Positions 1 to 5,929 of a stretch of DNA of 6,928 nucleotides are shown piece by piece. A model generated the notes under the pieces. The model was not told the DNA's origin. It searched no databases and saw only the letters and a list, made by a program, of their open reading frames with translations. How positions within the stretch are numbered: the first letter of the stretch is position 1; each line of letters opens with the position of its first letter. This DNA comes from Novosphingobium sp. UBA1948 (GTDB taxonomy: Bacteria > Pseudomonadota > Alphaproteobacteria > Sphingomonadales > Sphingomonadaceae), in the NCBI GenBank assembly GCA_002336765.1, contig DDES01000161.1, positions 1 through 6,928 of the forward strand, given 5' to 3'. The translations under genes were made by a program, and so were the position numbers.

Positions 1-418
1 CGGGCTGGGGGCGATGGATGATCCCGCTCACCCGCTGGAAGCGCAAGCCGTGGCGCGCCTCGAAGGCGGTCAACACCGGCTCCCACACCTCCTGCTGGCG
101 GGCGAACAGCGCTTCCTCGGGATCGGCGCGGTAGCACAGCGTGTCGGTCTCGGCATAGGGGACGAGGCTGGTGATGGCTTCCTGCGGATCATGCGCCACC
201 ACATCGAGCGCATAATCCACCATGTCGCGATAGAGGAAGCCCGCCGGATCAAGCTCCTCGCCCTGCGCGGCCCATTCCTGTGCCAGCGCCTGCGCCAGCG
301 CTTGCGAGGGCACCACCTGCGCCCGTCCGCCTACGGTCTTGATCGCGCGGCCATCGAGCAACACGCGCCAGCCTTCGGCGCTCTCGACGATGGAGACGTC
401 CTTGTAAAACCGCTTCAT
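1..418 (-). CDS. ATP12-family F1-ATPase assembly chaperone, 3' end cut by window edge
   Basis: The first 139 residues of an ATP12-type protein can be read from the ATG at 418; the rest lies beyond the left edge. ATP12 proteins bind the F1 alpha subunit and help assemble the F1 sector of ATP synthase; in bacteria the family is found mainly in alphaproteobacteria. Recognisable family features are the opening MKRFYKDV, the LLDGRAIKT strand (residues 20-28), the helix with EWAAQGEELDP (48-58), and the YAETDTLCYRA block (88-98) followed by a tryptophan-containing helix. Family members usually have about 230-240 residues, so roughly 95 are missing. The start is preceded by AGGG seven bases upstream, and lies 3 bases after the stop of the small membrane protein gene, so it is the last visible member of the minus-strand operon. 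Assignment is by remembered family motifs, not by a search. Confidence 0.85.
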   Translation of the reverse strand, partial: MKRFYKDVSIVESAEGWRVLLDGRAIKTVGGRAQVVPSQALAQALAQEWAAQGEELDPAGFLYRDMVDYALDVVAHDPQEAITSLVPYAETDTLCYRADPEEALFARQQEVWEPVLTAFEARHGLRFQRVSGIIHRPQP

Positions 419-421
419 GCT

Positions 422-646
422 TCAGCCCTGATCCTGCTTTTTCCAGCGGCGGATCAGGATGCGCGGGAAAAGCATCGTGTAGAAAATGCCGGCAAGGAAG
501 ATGATCAGCCCCAGCAGATGCGGCATGGGCAGCGCCACCTTGTCGGCCATGCAGGCCGCCCCGACAAAGGCCAGCGCCACGCCCCAGAAGCGGATCACGG
601 TCAGGCGCTTGTGGCGCGATTTGGCGAGTGCTTCGGCATCGATCAT
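422..646 (-). CDS. Small two-helix membrane protein, function unknown
   Basis: This encodes 74 residues. I do not recognise a named family. A short charged N-terminus (MIDAEALAKSRHKR) is followed by two hydrophobic segments, about residues 15-33 and 42-60, joined by a short ADKVALPMP loop, and a strongly basic end (RRWKKQDQG). By the positive-inside rule both ends should be cytoplasmic, giving a helical hairpin in the inner membrane. It is a real gene on context: its ATG overlaps the HAD phosphatase stop as ATGA, it has one of the best Shine-Dalgarno sequences in the operon (GGAAGGA, 8 bases before the ATG), and its stop lies 3 bases before the ATP12 start. Its place next to an ATP synthase assembly gene is suggestive, but no function follows from that. 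Confidence 0.8.
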   Translation of the reverse strand: MIDAEALAKSRHKRLTVIRFWGVALAFVGAACMADKVALPMPHLLGLIIFLAGIFYTMLFPRILIRRWKKQDQG

Positions 647-1323
647 GCCCCGTTTCCTTCCAACAGAATGGCTTGCAAATGGCGCGGTGTTTGCGCCACC
701 ACATCGGCGCCCGCCGCGACCAGCTCGCGCGCGCTGTGATAGCCCCATGCCACGCCGATGGCCCGCACACCGGCGTGGCGCGCCATCATCATGTCAAAAC
801 TGGTGTCGCCGATCATCACGCTGTCCTGCGCCAGCGCCATCGCATCGTCCAGCGCGGCCTCCAGCATGGCGGGATGCGGCTTGGAGGGGTGGCGGTCGGC
901 GGTTTGCAGGCTGATGAAATGGTCGGACAGCCCGTGGGTGGCAAGGCAATGGACAAGGCCGCGGTCGCTCTTGCCGGTGGCCACCGCCAGATCCCAGCCC
1001 GCCCCGCGCAAGGCATCCAGCAGATCGCGGATGCCATCGAACAAAGGCTCGCCGATGCGGCCTTCCACGCGGGCGTTTCGATAGGCCTGCTTGTAGGCCT
1101 CGACCAAAGCCGCCTGCATCGTCTCGTCCTGATCGGGGGCGAGGCGGCGCATCGCCTGCGGCAGGCTGAGGCCGACAATCCGCGTGGTGTCCGCGCGCGG
1201 GGGCGCCACCATGCCCAACGCGGCAAAGGCCTCGTCCATCGCGGCCACAATGTCATGCTGGCCATCGACCAGCGTGCCATCGCAATCGAACACCGCAAGT
1301 TTCACGCCATCTGGCCGGTTCAT
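643..1323 (-). CDS. HAD-superfamily hydrolase, phosphoglycolate-phosphatase-like
   Basis: This is a 226-residue HAD subfamily IA phosphatase, the normal length for Gph/PGMB-like enzymes, and probably cytoplasmic. All four HAD motifs are present: motif I FDCDGTLVD with nucleophile Asp13 and Asp15, motif II ATGKS with Thr116, motif III SKPHP with Lys148, and motif IV GDTSFD with Asp173 and Asp177 for magnesium. The helical cap lies between motifs I and II (about residues 20-90). The family hydrolyses small phosphate esters such as 2-phosphoglycolate, but the substrate cannot be read from sequence. The start ATG overlaps the FMN-binding protein stop (ATGA) and the stop overlaps the next start (ATGA), so it is coupled on both sides. 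HAD phosphatases next to RluA-family synthases and ATP12 are, as I recall, common in alphaproteobacteria. Confidence 0.9.
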   Translation of the reverse strand: MNRPDGVKLAVFDCDGTLVDGQHDIVAAMDEAFAALGMVAPPRADTTRIVGLSLPQAMRRLAPDQDETMQAALVEAYKQAYRNARVEGRIGEPLFDGIRDLLDALRGAGWDLAVATGKSDRGLVHCLATHGLSDHFISLQTADRHPSKPHPAMLEAALDDAMALAQDSVMIGDTSFDMMMARHAGVRAIGVAWGYHSARELVAAGADVVAQTPRHLQAILLEGNGA

Positions 1324-1934
1324 CAGGTCAACCCCCGCATCATCGCCGCCACCGCGCGCGCGCCTTCACCCTCCAGCGCATCGGCAAGGCGGGCGCGGGC
1401 GGCCTCGTCCTTGTTTTGCGAGAGTTTGAAGGTGGGGCGCCATGCCGCGATTTCGAGTTCAAAACCGACAATCGCGCCCAGCATCGCCTCGCGACGGGCG
1501 GGTTCCATCTTGTCCATCGTCCATGGCTTGCCCGCCGTTTCCACGCGGGCCTCCTGCCGCGCGGACAGGCTTTCGAGCAGGCCGGTCAAGCCGTCGCGAT
1601 CCATGCGCCGCACGCGGCCTTCCATCTCCACCGCCAGATAGTTCCATGTCGGCACCTGCGCGGCCTCGTGCTCCGCCCCGTAAAAGCGGGGGGAGACATA
1701 GGCGTCCGGTCCGTTGACCAGCGCCAGTGCCTCCATCCCGTCCAGATGGCGGGTGAGGGCATTGCCACGCGCCAGATGGAATTGCAGCGCGCCATCGCCA
1801 GTCAGCAGCAGGGGCGTATGCGCCACGCGCGGGCCATCGGGCGTGGTGGCGAACACCATGCCAAACCCGATTTCCTCGACCAGCGAGGCCATCAGCGCGC
1901 GATCATCGCTGCGGAAGGCGGCGGCGGGATGCAT
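1323..1934 (-). CDS. PaiB-type FMN-binding (putative regulatory) protein
   Basis: The 203-residue product matches the PaiB / FMN-binding negative transcriptional regulator family (split-barrel flavin fold) in length and motifs. The recognisable blocks are the N-terminal HPAAAFRSDD segment, the HTPLLL strand (39-44), the YVSPRFYG turn (79-86), VPTWNYLAVEMEG (94-106), and the KLSQNK signature (170-175) near the C-terminus. PaiB of Bacillus subtilis was described as a repressor of sporulation and protease genes, but most family members are uncharacterised and lack an obvious DNA-binding domain; I see no helix-turn-helix. A flavin- or heme-binding oxidoreductase role is equally possible. The ATG overlaps the pseudouridine synthase stop (ATGA) and has no clear Shine-Dalgarno, which fits translational coupling. 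Confidence 0.88.
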   Translation of the reverse strand: MHPAAAFRSDDRALMASLVEEIGFGMVFATTPDGPRVAHTPLLLTGDGALQFHLARGNALTRHLDGMEALALVNGPDAYVSPRFYGAEHEAAQVPTWNYLAVEMEGRVRRMDRDGLTGLLESLSARQEARVETAGKPWTMDKMEPARREAMLGAIVGFELEIAAWRPTFKLSQNKDEAARARLADALEGEGARAVAAMMRGLT

Positions 1935-3244
1935 CAGCGCGGTTTGCGGGGACCGGATGGACGGGCAGGGCGGGACGCGGCGCGCGCGGCAGGTTTGCCA
2001 GCGGGCTTGCCAGCGGGTTTGGCCGTGGGTTTGGCCGAGGGCTTACCGGCCACCGGCTTGCCGGCGGGTTTGGGCGAACCCAGACCCTTCTTCACGCCGC
2101 TCTTTTTCGGCGGCGCGGCCACGCGGCTGTCGTTGCGGGTGCGGCCGGTTTCGGCGCGACCACGGCGTTCACCCTTGCGTTCCTTGCGGTATTGCTTGGC
2201 ATGCTGCTTGGCGATCGACTTCTTGTCGTCGCGCGTCAGATCGCCCGAGGGATCGGGAATATACTCGCCGTCACCCTCGTTAAAGCCCAGCTGCGCAAGG
2301 CTGGCGGCCATATGTTCGGGCAGCGGCGCCTCGACATCCAGCATCGTGCCATCGGGATGGTCGATCATAAGACGCCGCGCGTGCAGGTGCAGTTTGCGGC
2401 TGATGCTGCCCGAGAGGAAAGCGTCCGGCCCGCCATATTTGCCATCGCCGATGATCGGATGGCCGATGGCGGCCATATGCACGCGCAACTGGTGGGTGCG
2501 GCCGGTCAAGGGTTGCAGTTCCACCCAGCAGGCGCGGTTGCCCGCGCGGTCGATCACGCGATAGCGGCTGCGCGAGGGCTGGCCCTGTTCGGACTGGTCC
2601 ACCATCATCTTCTCGCCACCGCTGCCCGGCTGTTTGGCGAGCGGCAGGTCGATCATGCCTTCATCGAGGCTGGGGACGCCCGCCACCAGCGCCCAATAGA
2701 TCTTCTTGGCGGTGCGGCCCGAAAAGCGCTTGGAGAAAAAGGCCGCGCTGCCCGGGGTTGCCGCCACCAGCAGCACGCCCGACGTGTCCTTGTCGAGCCG
2801 GTGGACGAGGCGGGGGCGTGGTCCGCCCTCGCGGGTGTAGGCGTCGAGCAGCCCGTCAACATGCTCGAACGTGCCGCTGCCGCCCTGCGTGGCAAGGCCG
2901 GGGGGCTTGTTGATAACGATGGCGGCAGGATCGCGGTGCAGCACGATCTGGTCGGCCAGTTCGATCTGCGCCTCGGTCAGCGGCTTGCGGGCGCGCTCGG
3001 CCTTGCCGAGGCCGCCTTTGACATGGCTGTCGCCGGGGGGGACGCGCAGCACCTGCCCCTTGGCGAGGCGGTCTTCGGGGGCGGCGCGCTTGCCGTCCAC
3101 GCGAATCTGGCCGGTGCGCGCCCAGCGGGAAATGGTGGCAAAACCCACCTGCGGCAGGTGGCGCTTGAACCAGCGGTCGAGGCGGATGCCATCGTCATCA
3201 CCGCCGACGGTGAACTGGCGAACCTGATTTTCGGGAATACTCAT
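1934..3244 (-). CDS. RluA-family 23S rRNA pseudouridine synthase (RluC-like) with basic C-terminal tail
   Basis: The product has 436 residues. An S4 RNA-binding domain covers about residues 18-70 (RLDRWFKRHL and the GQIRVDGKRA turn). The catalytic domain covers about 98-310: VINKPPGLATQGG, the active-site motif HRLDKDTSG with catalytic Asp151, and LTGRTHQLRVHMA (246-258) with IIGDGKYGG. These enzymes isomerise uridines in 23S rRNA; the S4 plus RluA layout is that of RluC/RluD, but target sites cannot be inferred. Residues 337 to 436 are an extra tail, first highly basic, then repeated AGKP/AKPT, making it about 100 residues longer than usual RluC proteins (about 320). The ATG at 3244 was chosen because an AGGGGG ribosome-binding site lies 6 bases upstream, overlapping the crcB stop, and the S4 domain begins right after; the open frame further upstream only overlaps crcB. 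Confidence 0.93.
   Translation of the reverse strand: MSIPENQVRQFTVGGDDDGIRLDRWFKRHLPQVGFATISRWARTGQIRVDGKRAAPEDRLAKGQVLRVPPGDSHVKGGLGKAERARKPLTEAQIELADQIVLHRDPAAIVINKPPGLATQGGSGTFEHVDGLLDAYTREGGPRPRLVHRLDKDTSGVLLVAATPGSAAFFSKRFSGRTAKKIYWALVAGVPSLDEGMIDLPLAKQPGSGGEKMMVDQSEQGQPSRSRYRVIDRAGNRACWVELQPLTGRTHQLRVHMAAIGHPIIGDGKYGGPDAFLSGSISRKLHLHARRLMIDHPDGTMLDVEAPLPEHMAASLAQLGFNEGDGEYIPDPSGDLTRDDKKSIAKQHAKQYRKERKGERRGRAETGRTRNDSRVAAPPKKSGVKKGLGSPKPAGKPVAGKPSAKPTAKPAGKPAGKPAARAASRPARPSGPRKPR
1995..2069 (-). repeat. Degenerate 12-bp tandem repeat encoding the K/P/A tail of the pseudouridine synthase
   Basis: On the plus strand, copies starting at 1995 (ttgccagcgggc), 2007 (ttgccagcgggt), 2019 (ttggccgtgggt) and 2031 (ttggccgagggc) follow each other every 12 bases. 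A diverged unit (2043-2054) and a shifted good copy (from 2058) come next. Each unit encodes four residues of type A-G-K-P or A-K-P-T. The first two copies differ at one base only, which suggests slippage and a length that varies between strains. Confidence 0.75.
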
Positions 3245-3254
3245 GCGCGGCCCC

Positions 3255-3662
3255 CTAGCCGATAATGCGCATCGCGTACAGGCCGCCGAAAAGCGCGGCA
3301 AATCCCGCCGCCAGCGAGAGGCCGACATAGGCCGCCGCCAGCCCCAATTGGCCGCGCTCCACAAACAGCGCGAATTCCAGCGCGAAGGAGGAAAAGGTGG
3401 TGTAGCCGCCCAGCACGCCGACGCCCAGCAACAGGCGCCAATGTTCACCGCCCGCACTATGCCGCGCCAGCCAGCCGACCAGCACGCCCATCGCAGCGCT
3501 GCCCAGCACATTGGCGGTGAGCGTGGCCCAGGGAAAAGCGCTGGCCGCCACCGGCCCGAGGGCCAGCGTCCACAGACGCCCCGTCACCATGCGCAGCCAT
3601 GCGCCCAGGCCGCCGCCCAACGCGACCAGCAGCGAGGCCAGCGCGAAGGAGGGCGGGTTCAT
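3255..3662 (-). CDS. crcB: Fluoride efflux transporter CrcB (Fluc)
   Basis: The 135-residue protein has four predicted membrane helices and the CrcB/Fluc signatures: GGGLGAWLRM in helix 1, an NVLGS segment in helix 2, and GVLGGYTTFSSFALE in helix 3, where the TTFSSF break supplies the pore-lining phenylalanines and central sodium site known from the family. Length is normal (about 125-135). Fluc channels act as antiparallel dual-topology dimers in the inner membrane and let toxic fluoride leave the cell; a single copy, as here, implies a homodimer. The ATG at 3662 overlaps the methyltransferase TGA (ATGA) and has a good GGAGGA site 9 bases upstream. No fluoride riboswitch is possible immediately upstream because the methyltransferase coding sequence occupies that space; expression should follow the operon. 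Confidence 0.95.
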   Translation of the reverse strand: MNPPSFALASLLVALGGGLGAWLRMVTGRLWTLALGPVAASAFPWATLTANVLGSAAMGVLVGWLARHSAGGEHWRLLLGVGVLGGYTTFSSFALEFALFVERGQLGLAAAYVGLSLAAGFAALFGGLYAMRIIG

Positions 3663-4516
3663 GCCTGATTGTCCTCCCCGACAGGCTTTTCCATCACCGC
3701 GAGGCTCTGCCAGAAGGGCGGGTGGTCGCTGCCATCCTGCCCGTCGGTGAAATCCGGCTCGGTAAAGCCGCAGTCGCGGGCGAAGTGGCGGATCCAGTCG
3801 CGGTGGAGGAAGCTGTCGAGCACGCCTTCCTTGCCGCCACCGGCAATGCGTTTGGCGCGGCGGGCGAAGATCGGCGCGTGCTGCGGGTCTTCCAGCTCGA
3901 GGAAGGAGAACACCAGCCGCCCCCCCGGTTTGAGCGCGCGGAATGTGTCCTGCATATAGATCAGGCATTCCTCGGGCTTCAGATGGGTGAACACCGACCA
4001 GTGGAATACCATGTCGAGCGAGGCATCATCGGCCAGCAGCGAGAGCTTGCGATGGACATGCGCGGTGTAATCGGGGCAGGCGCGGCGCAATTCGCGCACC
4101 AGCGGGGCCAGAATATCGGCGCCGGTATAGGAGCCCTGCCAGCCCGCGCGTTGCAGCGCCTGCGCCGTGCGGCCACAGCCGCAGCCCAGATCATAGACCG
4201 CCATGCCATCGGCAAGGCCATAGTGGCGCAACACGACGACCTGTCCATCACCCTGCGCGTCGAAATTTTCCAGCGAGGTCGCGCCGATCACGCGGGCCAG
4301 CGCGAGGCGCGGGTTGCGCCAGTCGCGCAGGCGTTTGCGCCACATCATCCAGGTGTAGTCGCCAAGGGTGGCGCGGGCTAATATCGACATGCTGGGGGCG
4401 GTTTTCCGTGTGATGGGCGGGTGGGACAGGGCGGTCTTAGCGGGTCCGGCTGTTTTGGCCAAGGGGGCGCGGGGCGGTGTGGCAGCAGAACGGGGCGCCT
4501 CTGTGCTTGCTTTCAT
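3659..4516 (-). CDS. Class I SAM-dependent methyltransferase
   Basis: This encodes 285 residues if started at 4516. The Rossmann-fold methyltransferase core is clear: motif I VYDLGCGCGRTA (107-118), the acidic end of strand 2 in TGADI (131-135), the FHWSVFTHL strand and loop (171-179), and LKPGGRLVFSF (195-205). The substrate is unknown. This is the first gene of the minus-strand operon, and its TGA overlaps the crcB ATG. The start is uncertain: residues 1-42 are a Pro/Ala/Thr-rich stretch with no domain, and an internal ATG at 4390 (protein MSILARATLG..., 243 residues) begins just before the conserved part. Neither start has a strong ribosome-binding site; 4516 has a weak AGAG 7 bases upstream. 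If 4390 is right, the upstream region shared with rpsU grows to about 270 bases. Confidence 0.85.
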   Translation of the reverse strand: MKASTEAPRSAATPPRAPLAKTAGPAKTALSHPPITRKTAPSMSILARATLGDYTWMMWRKRLRDWRNPRLALARVIGATSLENFDAQGDGQVVVLRHYGLADGMAVYDLGCGCGRTAQALQRAGWQGSYTGADILAPLVRELRRACPDYTAHVHRKLSLLADDASLDMVFHWSVFTHLKPEECLIYMQDTFRALKPGGRLVFSFLELEDPQHAPIFARRAKRIAGGGKEGVLDSFLHRDWIRHFARDCGFTEPDFTDGQDGSDHPPFWQSLAVMEKPVGEDNQA

Positions 4517-4660
4517 GGCGCGACTCTGCTAGCGGCCCGCATCCCCAGCCGATCCGTGGCGGATTCGGCGGTGTTTGGTATTTCTCTTTGCGGTGTCCCC
4601 CGCGCGGCCCGAGCGGCATGTGGGGTTCTTGCCCGACGATCATGTGAGGTGGTTCTTTTT
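4517..4660. promoter_or_regulatory. Divergent upstream region between the methyltransferase operon and rpsU
   Basis: These 144 bases separate two divergent units and must hold the rpsU promoter and probably the operon promoter. I could not identify a convincing -35/-10 pair for either. Visible elements are an imperfect inverted repeat (CCGATCC at 4549-4555 with GGATTCGG at 4561-4568) and a locally AT-richer patch around 4574-4589. Confidence 0.35.
4646..4649 (+). promoter_or_regulatory. Ribosome-binding site of rpsU
   Basis: GAGG lies 11 bases before the rpsU ATG, with a pyrimidine-rich TTCTTTTT run filling the gap. The spacing is longer than the usual 5-9 bases. Confidence 0.6.
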
Positions 4661-4897
4661 ATGCAGATTCTCGTTCGCGAAAACAATGTCGACCAGGCTC
4701 TCCGCGCTCTCAAGAAAAAGATGCAGCGCGAAGGCATCTTCCGCGAGATGAAGCTTCGCGGACATTATGAGAAGCCATCCGAAAAACGCGCGCGCGAAAA
4801 GGCCGAAGCTGTCCGCCGCGCGCGCAAGCTTGCCCGCAAGCGCCTCCAGCGCGAAGGTTTGATCCCGGCCCCCAAGCCGAAGATCAAGAAGTTCTGA
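4661..4897 (+). CDS. rpsU: 30S ribosomal protein S21
   Basis: The 78-residue, very basic protein is S21: it begins MQILVRENNVDQALRALKKK and continues with the GIFREMKLRGHYEKPSEKR block typical of the family, then a long basic helix (about 42-65) and a tail ending in KPKIKKF. E. coli S21 has 71 residues; the slightly longer Pro/Lys tail is normal for alphaproteobacteria. S21 is a late-assembling small-subunit protein near the 3' end of 16S rRNA that helps initiation at natural mRNAs. The gene stands alone, divergent from the methyltransferase operon, and is followed about 70 bases later by a strong intrinsic terminator. Lysine codons are mixed AAG/AAA, with cleaner codon choice than its neighbours, as expected for a highly expressed gene. 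Confidence 0.97.
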   Translation: MQILVRENNVDQALRALKKKMQREGIFREMKLRGHYEKPSEKRAREKAEAVRRARKLARKRLQREGLIPAPKPKIKKF

Positions 4898-4966
4898 TTT
4901 TTCGGCGCCGTTGCGGTTCGGCGACCGACCAGCCCCGTTTCCGCTGCATTCGACCAGTATTTTGCG

Positions 4967-4995
4967 AAAGCGTCCGTATTTACGGACGCTTTTTT
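4967..4995 (+). terminator. Intrinsic terminator after rpsU
   Basis: A perfect stem (left arm 4967-4977, right arm 4982-4992) contains the GC-rich core GCGTCCGT/ACGGACGC, closes an ATTT loop, and runs straight into six T residues (4990-4995). It lies 70 bases after the rpsU stop and only 25 bases before the TPR lipoprotein start. Confidence 0.93.
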
Positions 4996-5009
4996 AACAT
5001 TGTCTGATA

Positions 5010-5013
5010 GAGG
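5010..5013 (+). promoter_or_regulatory. Ribosome-binding site deciding the TPR lipoprotein start
   Basis: GAGG at 5010-5013 is 7 bases before the ATG at 5021, an ideal spacing. It favours 5021 over the upstream TTG at 5000 and over the ATG at 5060, which has only GAAGG some 16 bases away. Confidence 0.6.
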
Positions 5014-5020
5014 CGGTGTC

Positions 5021-5908
5021 ATGTCCGTCCTCCCGCGCGAAGGCTATCCGGTGACCGCGATGCTGCTCTCCTCCCGCCCGCTTTTCCGCTCCCTGGCCCT
5101 GCTGGGCGTTCTCGGCCTTGCTGGCTGCGAAACCACAGGCATGCCCAAGCCGATGGCTTCGATCGCCGAAGTTGACAATCCGGAAGCTGCCAACGCCTCG
5201 AAGGAAAACATTGCCTCGCTTTCCGAGGTCGTGTCGCGCAACCCTCAGGATGCACAGGCTTTCAACACGCGCGGGTAGGCGCTGGCCAAATCCGGGCGCT
5301 TCCAGGATGCGGTGGCGGAGTTTTCCAAGGCTATCCAGATCAATCCGGGCTTTGCCCCGGCCTATCTGAACCGTGGCCTCGCAAACCGTCAGATGTCCAA
5401 GAACGATCTCGCCTTTGGCGATTTCAACAAGGCCATCGAGGCGGACCCGAACTATGCCGCCGCCTATCTTGCGCGCGGCAATCTCTATCGCGCCCAGGGC
5501 GACGACCAGGCCGCCACGCAGGATCTTTCCTCAGCCATCCGCATCAAGCCGGATATGGCCGAGGCCTATCATTCGCGCGGCCTCATCCATCAAAAGCAGG
5601 GGCAGCATGCCCTCGCCGTTTCGGACTTCGACGCCGCGCTGGATCGCAATCCCTATGTCGCCGCCCCCTATGTCGCCCGTGGCCAGAGCCTCATCGCACA
5701 GGGCAAGGCCGAGCAGGCGCAGGACGATTTCACCGCCGCGTTGAATGCCGACAACCGCAATGCCGACGCCTGGGCCGGCCGTGGCTACGTGCTCGACCAG
5801 CAGGGCAAGAAGTCAGAAGCTGCCGAAGCCTATGGCCGCGCCCGTTCGCTCAACCCGAATGTCGTGATCCCCGGCCAGAGCCAGCGCCGCAGCGGGTTTT
5901 TCGGATAA
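5021..5908 (+). pseudogene. TPR-repeat lipoprotein interrupted by an in-frame amber codon
   Basis: The frame from ATG 5021 to TAA 5906-5908 is open for 295 codons except for one TAG at 5276-5278 (codon 86). The N-terminus has a lipoprotein signal: a hydrophobic stretch (about 25-33) and lipobox LAGC with lipidated Cys36, so the product would be anchored in the periplasm or outer membrane. After a short linker come six 34-residue tetratricopeptide repeats (about 79 to 282), each with an RG pair in helix A, and the C-terminus RRSGFFG. TPR lipoproteins are scaffolds for protein complexes; the partner is unknown. The amber falls right after the RG of repeat 1, where the other repeats have L, N, L, Q and Y. 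Reading and codon choice continue undisturbed after it, so a single base change in an intact gene, or a sequence error, explains it. As written, only an 85-residue lipoprotein would be made, unless the stop is suppressed or translation restarts at GTG 5312 (198 residues, no signal peptide). Confidence 0.85.
5276..5278 (+). other. Premature amber stop (TAG) inside TPR repeat 1
   Basis: The local reading is CGC GGG TAG GCG CTG GCC. Replacing TAG with TAC/TAT (Tyr), CAG (Gln) or TTG (Leu) restores one continuous TPR protein, and Tyr, Gln and Leu all occur at this column in the other repeats. The frame does not change across it, so this is a substitution and not an indel. Confidence 0.9.
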
Positions 5909-5929
5909 GCTGCTGCCGGACCCCGAATC

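Noticed and set aside
3245..3511. Upstream extension of the pseudouridine synthase frame to 3511
   Set aside because: It overlaps crcB out of frame, encodes no domain, and the ATG at 3244 has a well-placed ribosome-binding site.
3663..3750. Fluoride riboswitch upstream of crcB
   Set aside because: The region is coding sequence of the methyltransferase that overlaps crcB, and I see no riboswitch-like pattern there.
14..4381. Long open frames on the plus strand opposite the operon (for example 14-739, 628-1641, 1416-2564, 2192-3265, 3599-4381)
   Set aside because: They mirror real minus-strand genes with clear family motifs, show no recognisable domains, and are expected from strong GC bias at third codon positions.
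4549..4568. Imperfect inverted repeat in the rpsU upstream region as a defined operator
   Set aside because: The arms are short with a bulge; in GC-rich sequence this can occur by chance and no regulator site is recognisable.
4437..4737. Small minus-strand open frames across the rpsU upstream region (4437-4643, 4513-4737)
   Set aside because: They overlap rpsU or the methyltransferase gene, have no ribosome-binding site or domain, and look like chance frames in GC-rich DNA.
5276..5278. Amber codon read as pyrrolysine or by programmed read-through
   Set aside because: There is no pyl gene or recognisable read-through context in the window, and this lineage is not known for pyrrolysine; a simple nonsense mutation or sequence error is more likely.
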